A DNA stretch of 64,000 nt from JALYGJ01 sp963781705 (GCA_963781705.1 CAWAGP010000010.1:1-64000); one strand, 5' to 3'. Shown: positions 55,801 to 63,922, counted from the stretch's first letter. Translations and numbers: made by a program. Notes: generated from the sequence alone by a model not told the origin.

Positions 55801-58199
55801 CTGGATGAGGTCACGCTGGCCACCCGGCCGAGGAGGTCGTACGTGTAGTGCTGTTCCAGGACGACCTTGCCCGAGACCATCGTCACGGAGCCGACGATCC
55901 TGCCCTCATCATCGCGTTCGTCATGGGTCGTGACGACGCCCATGGTCGTATCGGCCACGAGACCGCTGGTTGGATCCCGGGCCAACGTCAAGGCACCCAG
56001 CCCGGTCAGCGTGTTGGAGTCGTCGTACGTCATCGACAATGCGGCGGAATCGTCCACCGAGACAGAGGACACGTTGCCCGCGCCGTCGTACGTTGCCGCG
56101 ATCGTGCCCTGGACGGGACCTGTCCATGCCACGGTTGTGGGCAGGCTGCCCGCGTACTCGAAGCTGATGGCCACACCACCCGGAGCCGTCGCGGAAGCCA
56201 CGAGCCCCGACGTCGGGTCATAGCTGATGGTGCCTTGGCCATCATCGGACTGGACCCGAACCAGGCGGCCCGCGGCGTCATAGGCATACGAGAGCGCGCG
56301 ACTTCCTGGACCGCTGACGCCCGCAAGCTGGCCATCGGCGGTGTAGCTGTCGGTCTCGTAGGAGCTGTCGTCGGGCTCCACCGGCGGCAGCCACGCTGTC
56401 GGCCTCCCGGCCGGGCTGCTGCCGAGAGTGAACGTGGGACGGCCGGGCGGAGTGACCTGCACCAGTTGCCCTGCGGCGTTGTAGACAAGCGACTCCGTGG
56501 CGCCATCGCTGGTTGCGCTTTGGACGGTCTGTCCCGCCTGATCAACGGTGACGACCTGGACGCTGCCGTCCGGCAGGGTCACCTGCATGACCCCGGTCGA
56601 GTCATCGTATGCATAGCTGGTCGTCCGGGCGGTGGCGCCACTGCCGATGGTCTCAGCCGACACGCGGCCCCGAGCGTCGTACATCCAGGCCAGCGCCGGC
56701 TGTCCGGGAGCACTGCGCGCGGTGACGCGTCCGGCATCGTCGAAGGTGGTGCGGGTGATTCGTTGCTCCGGGTCGGTCTCGACCTCCGTCCGTTCGCTCG
56801 GGTCCCAGGATTGCAACCAAGTTCCGCCGTCCGAGGTGACGGTCGTTTCCGTGACGACCCCGAACGGCGTGGCACCCGCCTGTACCTCGGCGCTTCGGGC
56901 CGATTGGACCTGATGGCTGACGCCGTCGGGTCGAACCTCTACGTAGGGGGAAAGGATGGGCGCCTGCATCCCCCAGCGTGGATCCGGTTGAGCGCCGATG
57001 CTCAGCGTCGTACCGTCGGGAAGGGCGACCGAGCGCTGCCCGACGCCATCCACCGTCAGTACGGTCGTGGCGCCACCGGAATCGACGAACGTATGGCGAA
57101 CCGCGTCTGAGGTCGCCTCCGAGCGGTACGTCAATGTTGCGCCGCCTGCCGCCGAGACGCGCACCTCGACACTGTCCGGACCAACCGTGCGTTGCCAATT
57201 CAGCCGGACGCCATCGGCGTCCTTGGAAGAGGAGAGGCGCCCGGCGTCGTCATACGTAAACTCCGTGACGGCTCCAGTCGGTCCCACGACCGAGGCGAGC
57301 AACTCCCCGGGCGACCACGTCATCTGGACCGATGCGCCCGTGGGAGCGTTCAGGAGCGTCAGCTCGCCAGCCGGGTCAACGGCCACGTTTGTCGTGGATC
57401 CTGAAGCGCCGGCGAAGCTCTGGGGCACGCCCTCTGGACCGCGTTGCACGCGCAGGCCGATCGGTCGACCGGCCAGCGTCCCGTCGATCGCAGTGAGGCG
57501 CCCGGCATCGTCATAGCTGATCGTCAGCAGGGTGGCACCGGTGATGCCGTCCACGGTCCGTACGTGTCTGCCCGCTGCGTCGAAGACGTACACCAGCTGA
57601 CCATCCCAGGACGCGATGGCCGTCTCGCCGGAAGGGAGTGCGATCGGTTCCACGATGCGCCACGAGCCGTCGCCACTCAGCAGGACGCCATCTGCCCCGT
57701 CGTACCGCTGCAGGACGTCCAACGACCACCCAGCGATGCCGAGGTCCGATCCATCCCACACCGGCCTGTCCATGCGGCCGCTTGCCCATTCGGATGAGTA
57801 CGTCAACGCCACGCCCGTGCCGATCAGCGGAAGGGAGACAAGGGCCCGCTCCTGGTCGCACGGGACGTAGCCGGAGGGATCACACACCTCGAGCGCCAGC
57901 GGTCCGACGGTCTTGGCCGCGAGCGCCGGCGACGCGGAAGGGCTTGGCGCGACTGTTGGGCTGGTCGTAATGGAAGCCGTGGGCGCGGCGCTCGACGTTG
58001 GGCTTGCCGGGCTCGGATAAGGCACTACGCTCGGGGTAGGGCTCGAGCACCCCAGGAGCACCACCACGATGCCGACACACATGAAGAGCGCCGAGCGACC
58101 GGTTCGGACGGACTGAGACGGCGGTCGGCGAAGCGCCGGCACTTGCCTGTCAGCGAGCACGCTACGGGCTCGCCGGCGAGCGCTGGCTTGAGTGGTCAT
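52890..58199 (-). CDS. Secreted RHS/YD-repeat lipoprotein with Cys cassette, VWD domain and tandem PPC-like repeats
   Basis: 1769 residues from ATG 58199 (GGGGAGGAC upstream). The signal segment ends at a lipobox-like LLGC (MCVGIVVVLLGCSS), preceded by a long Arg-rich N-region. Residues about 130-1060 are YD repeats (YDDAGRLTAIDGTL, YDAAGRLVRVQSDD), closing with the RHS core GRWTAPDPIRFGGGDENLYR. A cassette of five CxGxC-type motifs (about 1115-1190: CIAGIC, CLGAC, CVGMC, CIGDC, CVGYC) leads into a VWD domain (GDPHLRTADGEGLDFQAAGE, about 1190-1350). Three nearly identical pre-peptidase-type beta domains (DYTFAGSAGQIVYLQATGTC) end the protein. Unlike toxin-type RHS proteins there is no variable toxin domain after the core. 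Surface adhesion or matrix roles are inferred. Confidence 0.87.
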   Translation of the reverse strand: MTTQASARRRARSVLADRQVPALRRPPSQSVRTGRSALFMCVGIVVVLLGCSSPTPSVVPYPSPASPTSSAAPTASITTSPTVAPSPSASPALAAKTVGPLALEVCDPSGYVPCDQERALVSLPLIGTGVALTYSSEWASGRMDRPVWDGSDLGIAGWSLDVLQRYDGADGVLLSGDGSWRIVEPIALPSGETAIASWDGQLVYVFDAAGRHVRTVDGITGATLLTISYDDAGRLTAIDGTLAGRPIGLRVQRGPEGVPQSFAGASGSTTNVAVDPAGELTLLNAPTGASVQMTWSPGELLASVVGPTGAVTEFTYDDAGRLSSSKDADGVRLNWQRTVGPDSVEVRVSAAGGATLTYRSEATSDAVRHTFVDSGGATTVLTVDGVGQRSVALPDGTTLSIGAQPDPRWGMQAPILSPYVEVRPDGVSHQVQSARSAEVQAGATPFGVVTETTVTSDGGTWLQSWDPSERTEVETDPEQRITRTTFDDAGRVTARSAPGQPALAWMYDARGRVSAETIGSGATARTTSYAYDDSTGVMQVTLPDGSVQVVTVDQAGQTVQSATSDGATESLVYNAAGQLVQVTPPGRPTFTLGSSPAGRPTAWLPPVEPDDSSYETDSYTADGQLAGVSGPGSRALSYAYDAAGRLVRVQSDDGQGTISYDPTSGLVASATAPGGVAISFEYAGSLPTTVAWTGPVQGTIAATYDGAGNVSSVSVDDSAALSMTYDDSNTLTGLGALTLARDPTSGLVADTTMGVVTTHDERDDEGRIVGSVTMVSGKVVLEQHYTYDLLGRVASVTSSSGSTQTDAHEVTYTYDTGRLAGVSTDGVADEADTYDTAGNRVSVELAGSTVTATYDDRERLLAWGDTTFSYAPDGTLLQETGPGGVTAFQYDALGSLRTVTLPDGRSIGYLVDAEGDRVGRSVDGAPVAGYLYGVDGRLTAELDGSGAVVARFAWDDSGRLASVIRDGRSYRVITDQLGSPLLVVDDASGQIAEKVQYDAWGRVLSDTNPGFLPIGFAGGLRDPDTGLVLFGARDYDPAVGRWTAPDPIRFGGGDENLYRYAGGDPVNRSDPTGLDGHGGYVGGLAGRAGGWAAGLPGRVGGWAAGLATPPAPAPPTPPQPPSPLPEHGSAGTCIAGICDFRPGSYFCLGACHEAGGATCVGMCSSPNGGGFMCIGDCWNAKGTHCVGYCSFGDPHLRTADGEGLDFQAAGEYLIAESVDGSIVLQARQEPPGGYPYVTYATAVAAGVAGDRVAVTLANQDLVVSVNGAPLAGLDVSMRLPNGGIVERHGTVVTVDWPGGSHLAIQRFNHTLSYNFTPDPTNAPTLRGLLGSADGDPSNDLTGRDGVVLQPSDPDFFTKLYHAFGDSWRITQAESLFDYAPGQSTATFTRPDIPTARATVDDLDPGVRDQAAALCRAVGVTTEPDLTDCTLDVGITGDPSYAAAAAAVATSVGIATPAALNGTLRAIAIGQSVEGAIEQPNVRDHYTFAGSAGQIVYLQATGTCIDNLLWRLLAPDGHNLVQAQNCDDIGRQTLPADGTYTIEVFSSSTATGTYSFTLLGVPPNTVASTSIGQAVTGTITQIGEWHDYTFAGSAGQIVYLQATGTCIDNLLWRLLAPDGHNLVQAQNCDDIGRQTLPADGTYTIEVFSSSTATGTYSFTLLGVPPNTVASTSIGQAVTGTITQIGEWHDYTFAGSAGQIVYLQATGTCIDNLLWRLLAPDGHNIVQAQSCNDIGRQTLPADGTYTIEVFSSSTATGTYSFTLLAVPPSPA
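52906..53757. repeat. 306-bp tandem repeat, about 2.8 copies
   Basis: The sequence from the minus-strand repeat domains recurs exactly every 306 bases (for example the start of CAGGAGCGTGAAAGAG at 52914, 53220 and 53526), coding a 102-residue module. Copies differ by only a handful of bases, mostly in the copy nearest the C-terminus (ATGTTGTG in place of AGGTTGTG and a few others). Near-identity indicates recent duplication or gene conversion and makes the copy number prone to change. Confidence 0.95.
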
Positions 58200-58249
58200 G
58201 TCCTCCCCCGATCTGGGGCGCAGCGCGACAACGTCTCTGGGGATCACAG

Positions 58250-58870
58250 CTAGCTTCCAGGAAGTGCCGCGATGATGGCTTTGGCGACTGCGACGGCTCG
58301 GCTGTAGTCGCTGGTGAGTTTTCCGCGGGCATCGGTGAGTGTTCCGCCGGCCCCCTCTACGGCGATGATCCGATCGCCAGCCTGGACGTCGAGTTCGATC
58401 TCGCCCGCGATCGCCTGGTCGCCGACGCCACTGACGTTCGTGACGGTTCCACCGTTGCTCTGGATCGACGTCACAATCGCAAAGGTCACGCCGCTCCACG
58501 GCTGGTAGACGATAACGGTGAGATCGAAGCCCTCGTCACTTCCGTAGCGGCATGAATCCTGCCCTGGCGCGATTGTCGACGGGGTCGCCGCTGTGTACTG
58601 GTTGCCGACGAGCAAGGACGCCTGGGCTGCTGACAGCAGCGAGCAGGCGTCGATCTCTGCGCCTCCGCTTACGCTCGATGTCGCGCCGGTGGCGGCAGGC
58701 GCCGGTGCGCTCGCGGCCACTGTGGTGGAGGAGGCCGGCGCCGCTGAAACGGCACTGGTTGTGGCCGCCACCGGGGCAGTGGGCGCACCCGTACTGCCGC
58801 CCGAGCACGCGGTGATCGCGAACGCGAGGGCGACGAGGCCGATCGATGCGGTGGTCCTGAAGTTTGTCAT
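58250..58870 (-). CDS. Lipoprotein with a DUF3558-like domain
   Basis: A 206-residue exported lipoprotein: signal peptide MTNFRTTASIGLVALAFA ending in lipobox ITAC, a Ser/Thr/Ala/Pro linker of about 50 residues, then a domain with DACSLLSAAQASLLVGNQY and a second Cys in DSCRYGSDEGFD, followed by SGVTFAIVTSIQSNGGTVTNV and VGDQAIAGEIELDVQAGDR. The two Cys and layout recall the DUF3558 group of surface lipoproteins. It lies 50 bases downstream... in the direction toward the RHS gene and is probably co-regulated with it. Confidence 0.75.
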   Translation of the reverse strand: MTNFRTTASIGLVALAFAITACSGGSTGAPTAPVAATTSAVSAAPASSTTVAASAPAPAATGATSSVSGGAEIDACSLLSAAQASLLVGNQYTAATPSTIAPGQDSCRYGSDEGFDLTVIVYQPWSGVTFAIVTSIQSNGGTVTNVSGVGDQAIAGEIELDVQAGDRIIAVEGAGGTLTDARGKLTSDYSRAVAVAKAIIAALPGS

Positions 58871-58894
58871 CGTGTCCTTCTTTTCACCTGAGGG

Positions 58895-59581
58895 TCAGCC
58901 GCCGACCGAGAACACGTCCGTGCAGAGCACCGCCAGCTTCACCGCGTAGGCCGCCGCGGCTGACGCACTGATCTGGTACATGGGTCCACTTCCGGTCTGG
59001 TCGATGGTCAGCTGGCTGGTGTCGGCCGGCGGCTGGGCCTCGCAGGTGAGCGAGCCCTGGTGCGCGATGACCTCCGGCGCGGCCTCGCCCGTCGGCTGCT
59101 CCCAGACGGCGACGTCCCCAACCCCGGGCAACGGGTTCGGCGTGCCCGAGCCGGGGCCGCCGACCGAGTCGTTGTAGTCCTGCATGTCGGTGTCGCCCTC
59201 GAGGACCGTTACGGTGATGTTGTCCCCATTGAGGCTCTCTCCGGGCAGCACGAACGTGCACGATTCCGGCCCGCCGGTCTGGGCGGCGGACAGTGTCGGC
59301 TTGGCCAGCGCCTGCGCGTCGGCGACCTTGATCGCGGCGCAATACGGGGCATCGATGCCCCCGCCGACGCTTCCGCCGGGGGCCACAGGACCGGCACTCG
59401 GGGCGCCGGTATCAGTCGTGCCTTGCGGCACGGTCGTCGTAGCGTGACTGGCTGGCGTCGATACGCCGTCCGCGGGCGGCGTGGTGGTGGCGCCGCCCGA
59501 GCAGGCGGCCAAGAGGAGAACGCCGAGTGCTGCCGCGACGATGCCGCGGAGCGTCGCACAAAGCTGTACGTGGGTGTTCAT
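58895..59581 (-). CDS. Lipoprotein related to the neighbouring DUF3558-like protein
   Basis: 228 residues from the ATG at 59581 (GGGAGACGAC upstream); an open frame extends to 59743 but lacks a signal. Signal peptide with lipobox LLAAC, a Thr/Pro/Gly-rich linker, then APYCAAIKVADAQALAKPTL and PESCTFVLPGESLNGDNITV, and a C-terminal Cys pair (GSLTCEAQPPAD, KLAVLCTDVFSVGG). Its Cys spacing and SCxF motif echo those of the next gene, implying duplication and divergence. It is surface-exposed, with unknown function. Confidence 0.72.
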   Translation of the reverse strand: MNTHVQLCATLRGIVAAALGVLLLAACSGGATTTPPADGVSTPASHATTTVPQGTTDTGAPSAGPVAPGGSVGGGIDAPYCAAIKVADAQALAKPTLSAAQTGGPESCTFVLPGESLNGDNITVTVLEGDTDMQDYNDSVGGPGSGTPNPLPGVGDVAVWEQPTGEAAPEVIAHQGSLTCEAQPPADTSQLTIDQTGSGPMYQISASAAAAYAVKLAVLCTDVFSVGG

Positions 59582-59726
59582 GTCGTCTCCCGATATCGCG
59601 AGTAAATCAGCGGACTGAAGGTCATCGTTGCCCGCGACGCACGTGTTGCCATCCGGAGAATCACGGACCCCTGTTCGATGAGGCGGGGGATGCAAAGAGC
59701 GGCTGCGGCGGTAGCATCGATCGCGC

Positions 59727-60641
59727 ATGAGCAAGCGAGACACGCGGACGGAGGCGACGCGCTCGATCGAGGCGATCGAGCGCGGCTTCCTGACCCGCGA
59801 CTACGTCGCCGATCGATCGCTGGCGACGGCCGTATTCCTCGCCCTCGAGCTGGGCCGGCCGCTGTTCGTCGAGGGCGAGGCAGGCGTCGGCAAGACGGAG
59901 CTGGCGAAGGTGCTCGCCGCCTTGCTGGACACGCAACTGATCCGCCTGCAGTGCTACGAGGGGCTCGACGTGAGCACCGCCGTCTACGAGTGGAACTATC
60001 CCCAGCAGATGCTCGCCATTCGCCTGCTCGAGGCGCGCGGCCAGGCCGACCGGGCGACGCCGCACGACATCTTCGGGACCGAGTTCCTCATCCGCCGCCC
60101 GCTGTTGCAGGCCCTCGAATCGCCCGACGGCAAGGCGCCGTTGCTGCTGATCGACGAGATCGACCGGGCCGACGAGGAGTTCGAGGCATACCTGCTTGAG
60201 ATCCTGTCCGACTTCCAGGTGACCGTGCCCGAGATCGGCACCATCCGCGCGGACCTGCCACCGGTGGTGATCATCACCTCCAATCGGACGCGCGAGGTGC
60301 ACGACGCGCTCAAGCGGCGCTGCCTGTATCACTGGATCGACTACCCGCCGCCCGACAAGGAGCTGCAGATCGTCCTGGCCCGCGTACCCGACGCCCCGGC
60401 GCAGCTGGCGCGCCAGGTTGTCCACTTCATCCAGGGCCTGCGTACGGCCGACCTGACCAAGGTTCCCGGCGTTGCCGAGACTCTCGACTGGGCTGCGGCG
60501 CTCATGTCGCTCGGTGCGGCCGAGCTGGCGCCGGACACGGTCGACCAGACGCTGGGCGTCGTGCTCAAGTACGAGGAGGACATTCGCCACGTGCGCGGCG
60601 CGCTGGCCGAGCAGTTGGTCGCGGACGCCGTCGCGCAGTGA
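59727..60641 (+). CDS. MoxR-family AAA ATPase (CoxD-like)
   Basis: A 304-residue AAA+ ATPase. Walker A is LFVEGEAGVGKTELAKVLAA, Walker B LLLIDEIDRADEEFEAYLLE, sensor VVIITSNRTREVHDALKRRC, and the VQYEG-like loop is RLQCYEGLDVSTAVYEWNYP. MoxR proteins of the CoxD group act with a VWA protein to insert metal centres into molybdenum hydroxylases. The next two genes are the CoxE-like and XdhC-like partners, so assignment to aerobic CO dehydrogenase or a related enzyme is well supported by context. Confidence 0.9.
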   Translation: MSKRDTRTEATRSIEAIERGFLTRDYVADRSLATAVFLALELGRPLFVEGEAGVGKTELAKVLAALLDTQLIRLQCYEGLDVSTAVYEWNYPQQMLAIRLLEARGQADRATPHDIFGTEFLIRRPLLQALESPDGKAPLLLIDEIDRADEEFEAYLLEILSDFQVTVPEIGTIRADLPPVVIITSNRTREVHDALKRRCLYHWIDYPPPDKELQIVLARVPDAPAQLARQVVHFIQGLRTADLTKVPGVAETLDWAAALMSLGAAELAPDTVDQTLGVVLKYEEDIRHVRGALAEQLVADAVAQ

Positions 60642-60662
60642 GCGAGGCCGCGCGCGTCGCCG

Positions 60663-61811
60663 GTGGTCGATGGCCGCCGGTTGATCGCCGAAGTGGTTGG
60701 CTTCGGTCGCGCGCTGCACGATGCCGGCGTGGGCGGTGACACGCCGGCGACCGCCCGCTTCGCGCAGGCGCTGACGCTCGTGGATGTGGGCCGGCGCGAC
60801 GATGTGCGGGCGGCCGGCGCGACGGTCTTCGTCAAGCGGTACGAGGAGCTGGCCGCCTACGACGCCGTCTTTGACGCCTGGTGGCGGAGCCGCGCGGCCG
60901 ACGCGGCACCGATCGCCTTGAGGCTGGGCGGCCATGCCGACGACCGATCAACGACCGCGGCCGGCGAGCGCCCGATCACCCACGCCGGCGACGCCGCGGC
61001 CGGCGATGCTGACCTCGAGTCGCTCGGCGTGCGCGGCCGCTACAGCGCCGTCGAGCTGCTGCGGCGACGCGAGTTCGAGCGCATGACGCCGGCCGAGTTG
61101 CGCGAGGCGGAACGGCTGATCGACCTCCTCGCGCCACGGCTGCAACTGCGGCGCAGCCGGCGCGAACAGTTCGGCGGGCGCGGCGGCAAGCTTGCCCCGC
61201 GCCAGATGTTCCGGCACAACCTGGCGACCGGCGGCGACCCGCTCGACTGGGTCTGGCGGCGGCCGCGCAGAGAGCCCCGGTCGGTGGTCGTGCTGTGCGA
61301 CGTTTCCGGCTCGATGGAGCGCCACGCGCGCCTGCTCCTGCGCTTTGTCCACGCGTTGTCGCGCGCCAACGCGTCGAGGACGGAGGTGTTCGTCTTCGGA
61401 ACGCGGCTGACCCGCGTGACGAGGCTGCTGCGCGCGCGCGATGCGGACGCCGCGCTGGCGCGCGTCGCGGACACGGTGGTCGACTGGTCGGGCGGGACGC
61501 GTATCGGCGCCGCCCTGCGCGAGTTCAACGTGCATTGGGCCCGCCGTGTGCTGACAAGCTCGGGCATGGTCATCGTGGTGTCCGACGGCTGGGATCGCGG
61601 CGATTCCGAATTGGTGCGCAGCGAGGCGGCCCGTCTGCGGCGTAACTGCCATCGCCTGGTGTGGCTCAACCCGATGGCCGGGGAACCGGGCTACGAGCCG
61701 CTCGCCGCCGGCATGGCCGCGGCCTATCCGTACGTGGACGACTTCATGCCGGTTCGCACGCTCGCCTCCCTCGAGCACCTGGCCGGGGTCCTTGGCGGGC
61801 AGCGGCCGTGA
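60663..61811 (+). CDS. VWA-domain protein (CoxE-like)
   Basis: A 382-residue protein from GTG 60663, 21 bases after the MoxR stop and in the same frame. Residues about 1-100 are a helical N-terminal domain, followed by an Arg-rich region; the VWA domain in the C-terminal half has the MIDAS motif VVLCDVSGSMERHARLLL, a Thr in WSGGTRIGAALREF and an Asp in VIVVSDGWDRGDSEL. It works with the MoxR ATPase in cofactor maturation. It overlaps xdhC by GTGA. Confidence 0.88.
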   Translation: MVDGRRLIAEVVGFGRALHDAGVGGDTPATARFAQALTLVDVGRRDDVRAAGATVFVKRYEELAAYDAVFDAWWRSRAADAAPIALRLGGHADDRSTTAAGERPITHAGDAAAGDADLESLGVRGRYSAVELLRRREFERMTPAELREAERLIDLLAPRLQLRRSRREQFGGRGGKLAPRQMFRHNLATGGDPLDWVWRRPRREPRSVVVLCDVSGSMERHARLLLRFVHALSRANASRTEVFVFGTRLTRVTRLLRARDADAALARVADTVVDWSGGTRIGAALREFNVHWARRVLTSSGMVIVVSDGWDRGDSELVRSEAARLRRNCHRLVWLNPMAGEPGYEPLAAGMAAAYPYVDDFMPVRTLASLEHLAGVLGGQRP

Positions 61812-62890
61812 AGGAGCTGCTCGACACGCTCGAGGCCTGGCAACGCGAAGGCGTGAGCGTGGGGCGCGCGGTGGTGGTGCGTACATTCGGCTCTGCCCCG
61901 CGGCCGGAGGGTGCGGTGCTGCTGTCCTCGTCGGACGGCCGCATCGCCGGCTCGGTGTCGGGCGGCTGTGTCGAGGGCGCGGCGGCACACGAGATCGAGC
62001 GCGCACTGGCCGGCGGCCGGACGCGCGTGATCCGCTACGGCATCAGCGACGAGCAGGCATGGGACGTCGGTCTTGCCTGCGGCGGCACGATCGACGTGCT
62101 CATCGAGCCGCGCGTGCCGCCGGCGGCCGTCGAGGCGGCCACGCGGCGCGGCATTGCCGTCATCACGCCACTGCCCGCCGATGCGCCACCGCCGGCCCAC
62201 GGCCCGCACTCACCGGGTGACGGCGCCGCGCCCGCGCCGCCGCTGACGTTCGCCGACGGACGCCTGTCGGGCAGTACCGGTGATCCGGCGACCGACGCGG
62301 CCATCGTCGAAGCCGCCGGCGAGGCCCTGCTGCGCGGGACGTCGCGCACCATCGAGGCGGGCCTGCGGCAGTTCTTCGTCGAGGCCTTTCCGGTGCGGCC
62401 GCGGCTGATCGTGGTCGGCGCCGTCGAGGTCGCCCGATCATTGATCAGACTGGCCGCCGAGGTCGGCTTCGAGACCATCGTGATCGACGGCCGCCCCGCA
62501 TTTGCCACTCGCGAACGCTTTCCGGATGCCGACCAACTGGTCGTCGGCTGGCCGGACGAAGTCGCCGATCAGATCGCCCTGGGTCCCGGCGACGCGGTGG
62601 CGGTCATGACCCACGACCCCAAATTCGACGAGCCGGCCATCGCCGAGGCGCTGCGCCGCGGCTGCCGCTACGTCGGCGCCATCGGCTCACGCAAGACTCA
62701 GACCGCCCGCCGCGAGCGGTTGCGCGCGGCAGGCGTGTCCGAGGAAGGACTGGCGCGCCTGAACGGGCCGATCGGGCTGGACCTTGGCGGCCGCGGTCCG
62801 GCCGAAACGGCGCTTGCGATCATGGCCGAGGTGGTGGCGTCGCGCTACGGCCGCTCAGGTGGGCGGCTCAGCCAGCCGCGCGACGACTAG
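61808..62890 (+). CDS. XdhC/CoxI-family maturation protein (CoxF-like)
   Basis: A 360-residue protein from GTG 61808 (GTGA overlap with the preceding stop). The N-terminal XdhC_CoxI domain is VVVRTFGSAPRPEGAVLLSS, SVSGGCVEGAAAHEIERAL and LACGGTIDVLIEP with the conserved Cys. The C-terminal Rossmann domain (RLIVVGAVEVARSLIRLAAE) carries GAVEVA where many relatives have GAGHVA or GAVHIA, a Glu in place of His. XdhC proteins bind and deliver sulfurated molybdenum cofactor. The TAG stop (62888-62890) is part of the IS481 target site. Confidence 0.9.
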   Translation: MKELLDTLEAWQREGVSVGRAVVVRTFGSAPRPEGAVLLSSSDGRIAGSVSGGCVEGAAAHEIERALAGGRTRVIRYGISDEQAWDVGLACGGTIDVLIEPRVPPAAVEAATRRGIAVITPLPADAPPPAHGPHSPGDGAAPAPPLTFADGRLSGSTGDPATDAAIVEAAGEALLRGTSRTIEAGLRQFFVEAFPVRPRLIVVGAVEVARSLIRLAAEVGFETIVIDGRPAFATRERFPDADQLVVGWPDEVADQIALGPGDAVAVMTHDPKFDEPAIAEALRRGCRYVGAIGSRKTQTARRERLRAAGVSEEGLARLNGPIGLDLGGRGPAETALAIMAEVVASRYGRSGGRLSQPRDD

Positions 62891-62891
62891 G
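62886..62891. repeat. Left copy of the 6-bp target duplication (ACTAGG)
   Basis: ACTAGG precedes the left end of the insertion sequence, and GCTAGG (63923-63928) follows the right end. Both fit NCTAGN, the palindromic target that IS481 of Bordetella prefers, duplicated over six bases. The first base differs between copies, so a single change or an imprecise edge must be assumed. Confidence 0.7.
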
Positions 62892-63837
62892 TGTGATTCC
62901 CGCGGACGTTGTTGACACCGGTCGCGTAGGGCGTTGAGCCAAGGAGCGCCGTGTGCGGGCGCTCGTGATTGTAGAAGTGGAGCCACTCTGGCAAGGCCGC
63001 CAGGCGCTCTGAGTTGGACCGATACGGGCGACCGTAGGCCCACTCGTTGATGAGCGTCTTGATGAAGCGCTCGGCCTTGCCGTTGGTCTGCGGCCGGTAG
63101 GGCCGGGTGCGCTTGTGGCGGATGGCGTGGCGCTCGAGGGCGGCGGCGTAGGCCAGGCTGCGGTAGTTCGAGCCGTTGTCGGTCAGCACCCGCTCGATGT
63201 GGATGCCGCGAGCCGCGAACCAGGCGAGCGCCTCTTCGAGCGCGTGGACGGTGGCCGCCGGCCGCTCGTCAGGCACGACCACGACATGCGCCAGGCGGCT
63301 GGCGTCGTCGACGAAGACCTCCAGGTGATCGTAGCCGTCGCCGCGGTGGCGCCGGTCTGATCGTTCACGACCGAGCACCCGATGGCCGCCACCGTCGGGC
63401 ACGCGGCCGAGCTTCTTGTGGTCCTCGTGCAGGAGGGCGCCCGGATGGCAGGCCACATAGCGCACCGGCGCGCCGGTCACCCGGTCGGCATCCGCCAGGC
63501 GACTGACGCCGTGCCGGCGGAGGACGGCGTAGCAGGTCGAGCGCGGCCGGCCGGTCAGATAGGCGAGACGGTGAGGTCCGTAGCGGCTGGCCTGGCGGGC
63601 AGCCAGAATCGCCGCTTCAGCGCGCTCATCTAGCCTGCGTGGCGAGAGCTTCGGCCGGGAGCTGCGATCGACGAGCCCGGTCACTCCCTCGCTCCGGTAG
63701 CGACGCAACCACTTGGTCGCCGTGGTGCGGCTGATGCCCTGCGCCTCGGCCGCTTTGGCGATGGTGTAGCCGGCCGCGATGCGGGCGACCAACAGCTGCC
63801 GGCCGGCGACTGTCAGCTTGGCTTTAGCATGGCCCAC
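62887..63837 (-). CDS. IS481-family transposase
   Basis: 316 residues from GTG 63837 (AGGAGG five bases upstream). The N-terminal helix-turn-helix reads AGYTIAKAAEAQGISRTTATKW and a second, linker-connected one SRYGPHRLAYLTGRPRSTCY. The DDE core is present: HEDHKKLGRVPDG region with Asp, VLTDNGSNYRSLAYAAA (second Asp) and TNGKAERFIKTLINEW (Glu), with HFYNHERPHTALLG after it. Its stop codon TAG is the complement of the CTAG target and lies outside the inverted repeat, so the host target supplies the stop. Confidence 0.92.
   Translation of the reverse strand: MGHAKAKLTVAGRQLLVARIAAGYTIAKAAEAQGISRTTATKWLRRYRSEGVTGLVDRSSRPKLSPRRLDERAEAAILAARQASRYGPHRLAYLTGRPRSTCYAVLRRHGVSRLADADRVTGAPVRYVACHPGALLHEDHKKLGRVPDGGGHRVLGRERSDRRHRGDGYDHLEVFVDDASRLAHVVVVPDERPAATVHALEEALAWFAARGIHIERVLTDNGSNYRSLAYAAALERHAIRHKRTRPYRPQTNGKAERFIKTLINEWAYGRPYRSNSERLAALPEWLHFYNHERPHTALLGSTPYATGVNNVRGNHT
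62892..62917 (+). repeat. IS481 left terminal inverted repeat
   Basis: Starts TGTGATTCCC and ends ACGTTGTTGACA. It matches the complement of the right end at 20 of 26 positions, with identity concentrated at the outer TGTG, the CCC and the inner 12 bases. Confidence 0.85.
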
Positions 63838-63896
63838 GAGAGCCTCCTGTCCGTGCGGGCTTCTAACACCCCACACGGTGCAGCGAGGCTCTCAGA

Positions 63897-63922
63897 TGTC
63901 AACAACGTGTCTGGGTACCACA
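63897..63922 (-). repeat. IS481 right terminal inverted repeat
   Basis: Reads TGTCAACAACGT to TACCACA on the plus strand; complement begins TGTGGTACCC. It lies 59 bases upstream of the transposase start, with a promoter likely between. Confidence 0.85.

Larger units (their letters stand above)
62892..63922 (-). mobile_element. IS481-family insertion sequence, 1031 bp
   Basis: The element runs from TGTGATTCCC to GGGTACCACA, with terminal inverted repeats of 26 bases at 62892-62917 and 63897-63922 sharing TGTG-T-CCC and ACGTTGTTGACA. It carries a single intact transposase gene on the minus strand. It has inserted at a CTAG tetranucleotide directly at the end of xdhC and is flanked by six-base near-identical direct repeats. 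The intact transposase and clear ends suggest a recent event. Confidence 0.9.

Noticed and set aside
59661..60935. A 424-residue minus-strand open frame
   Set aside because: It is the antisense of the MoxR gene, which has all ATPase motifs.
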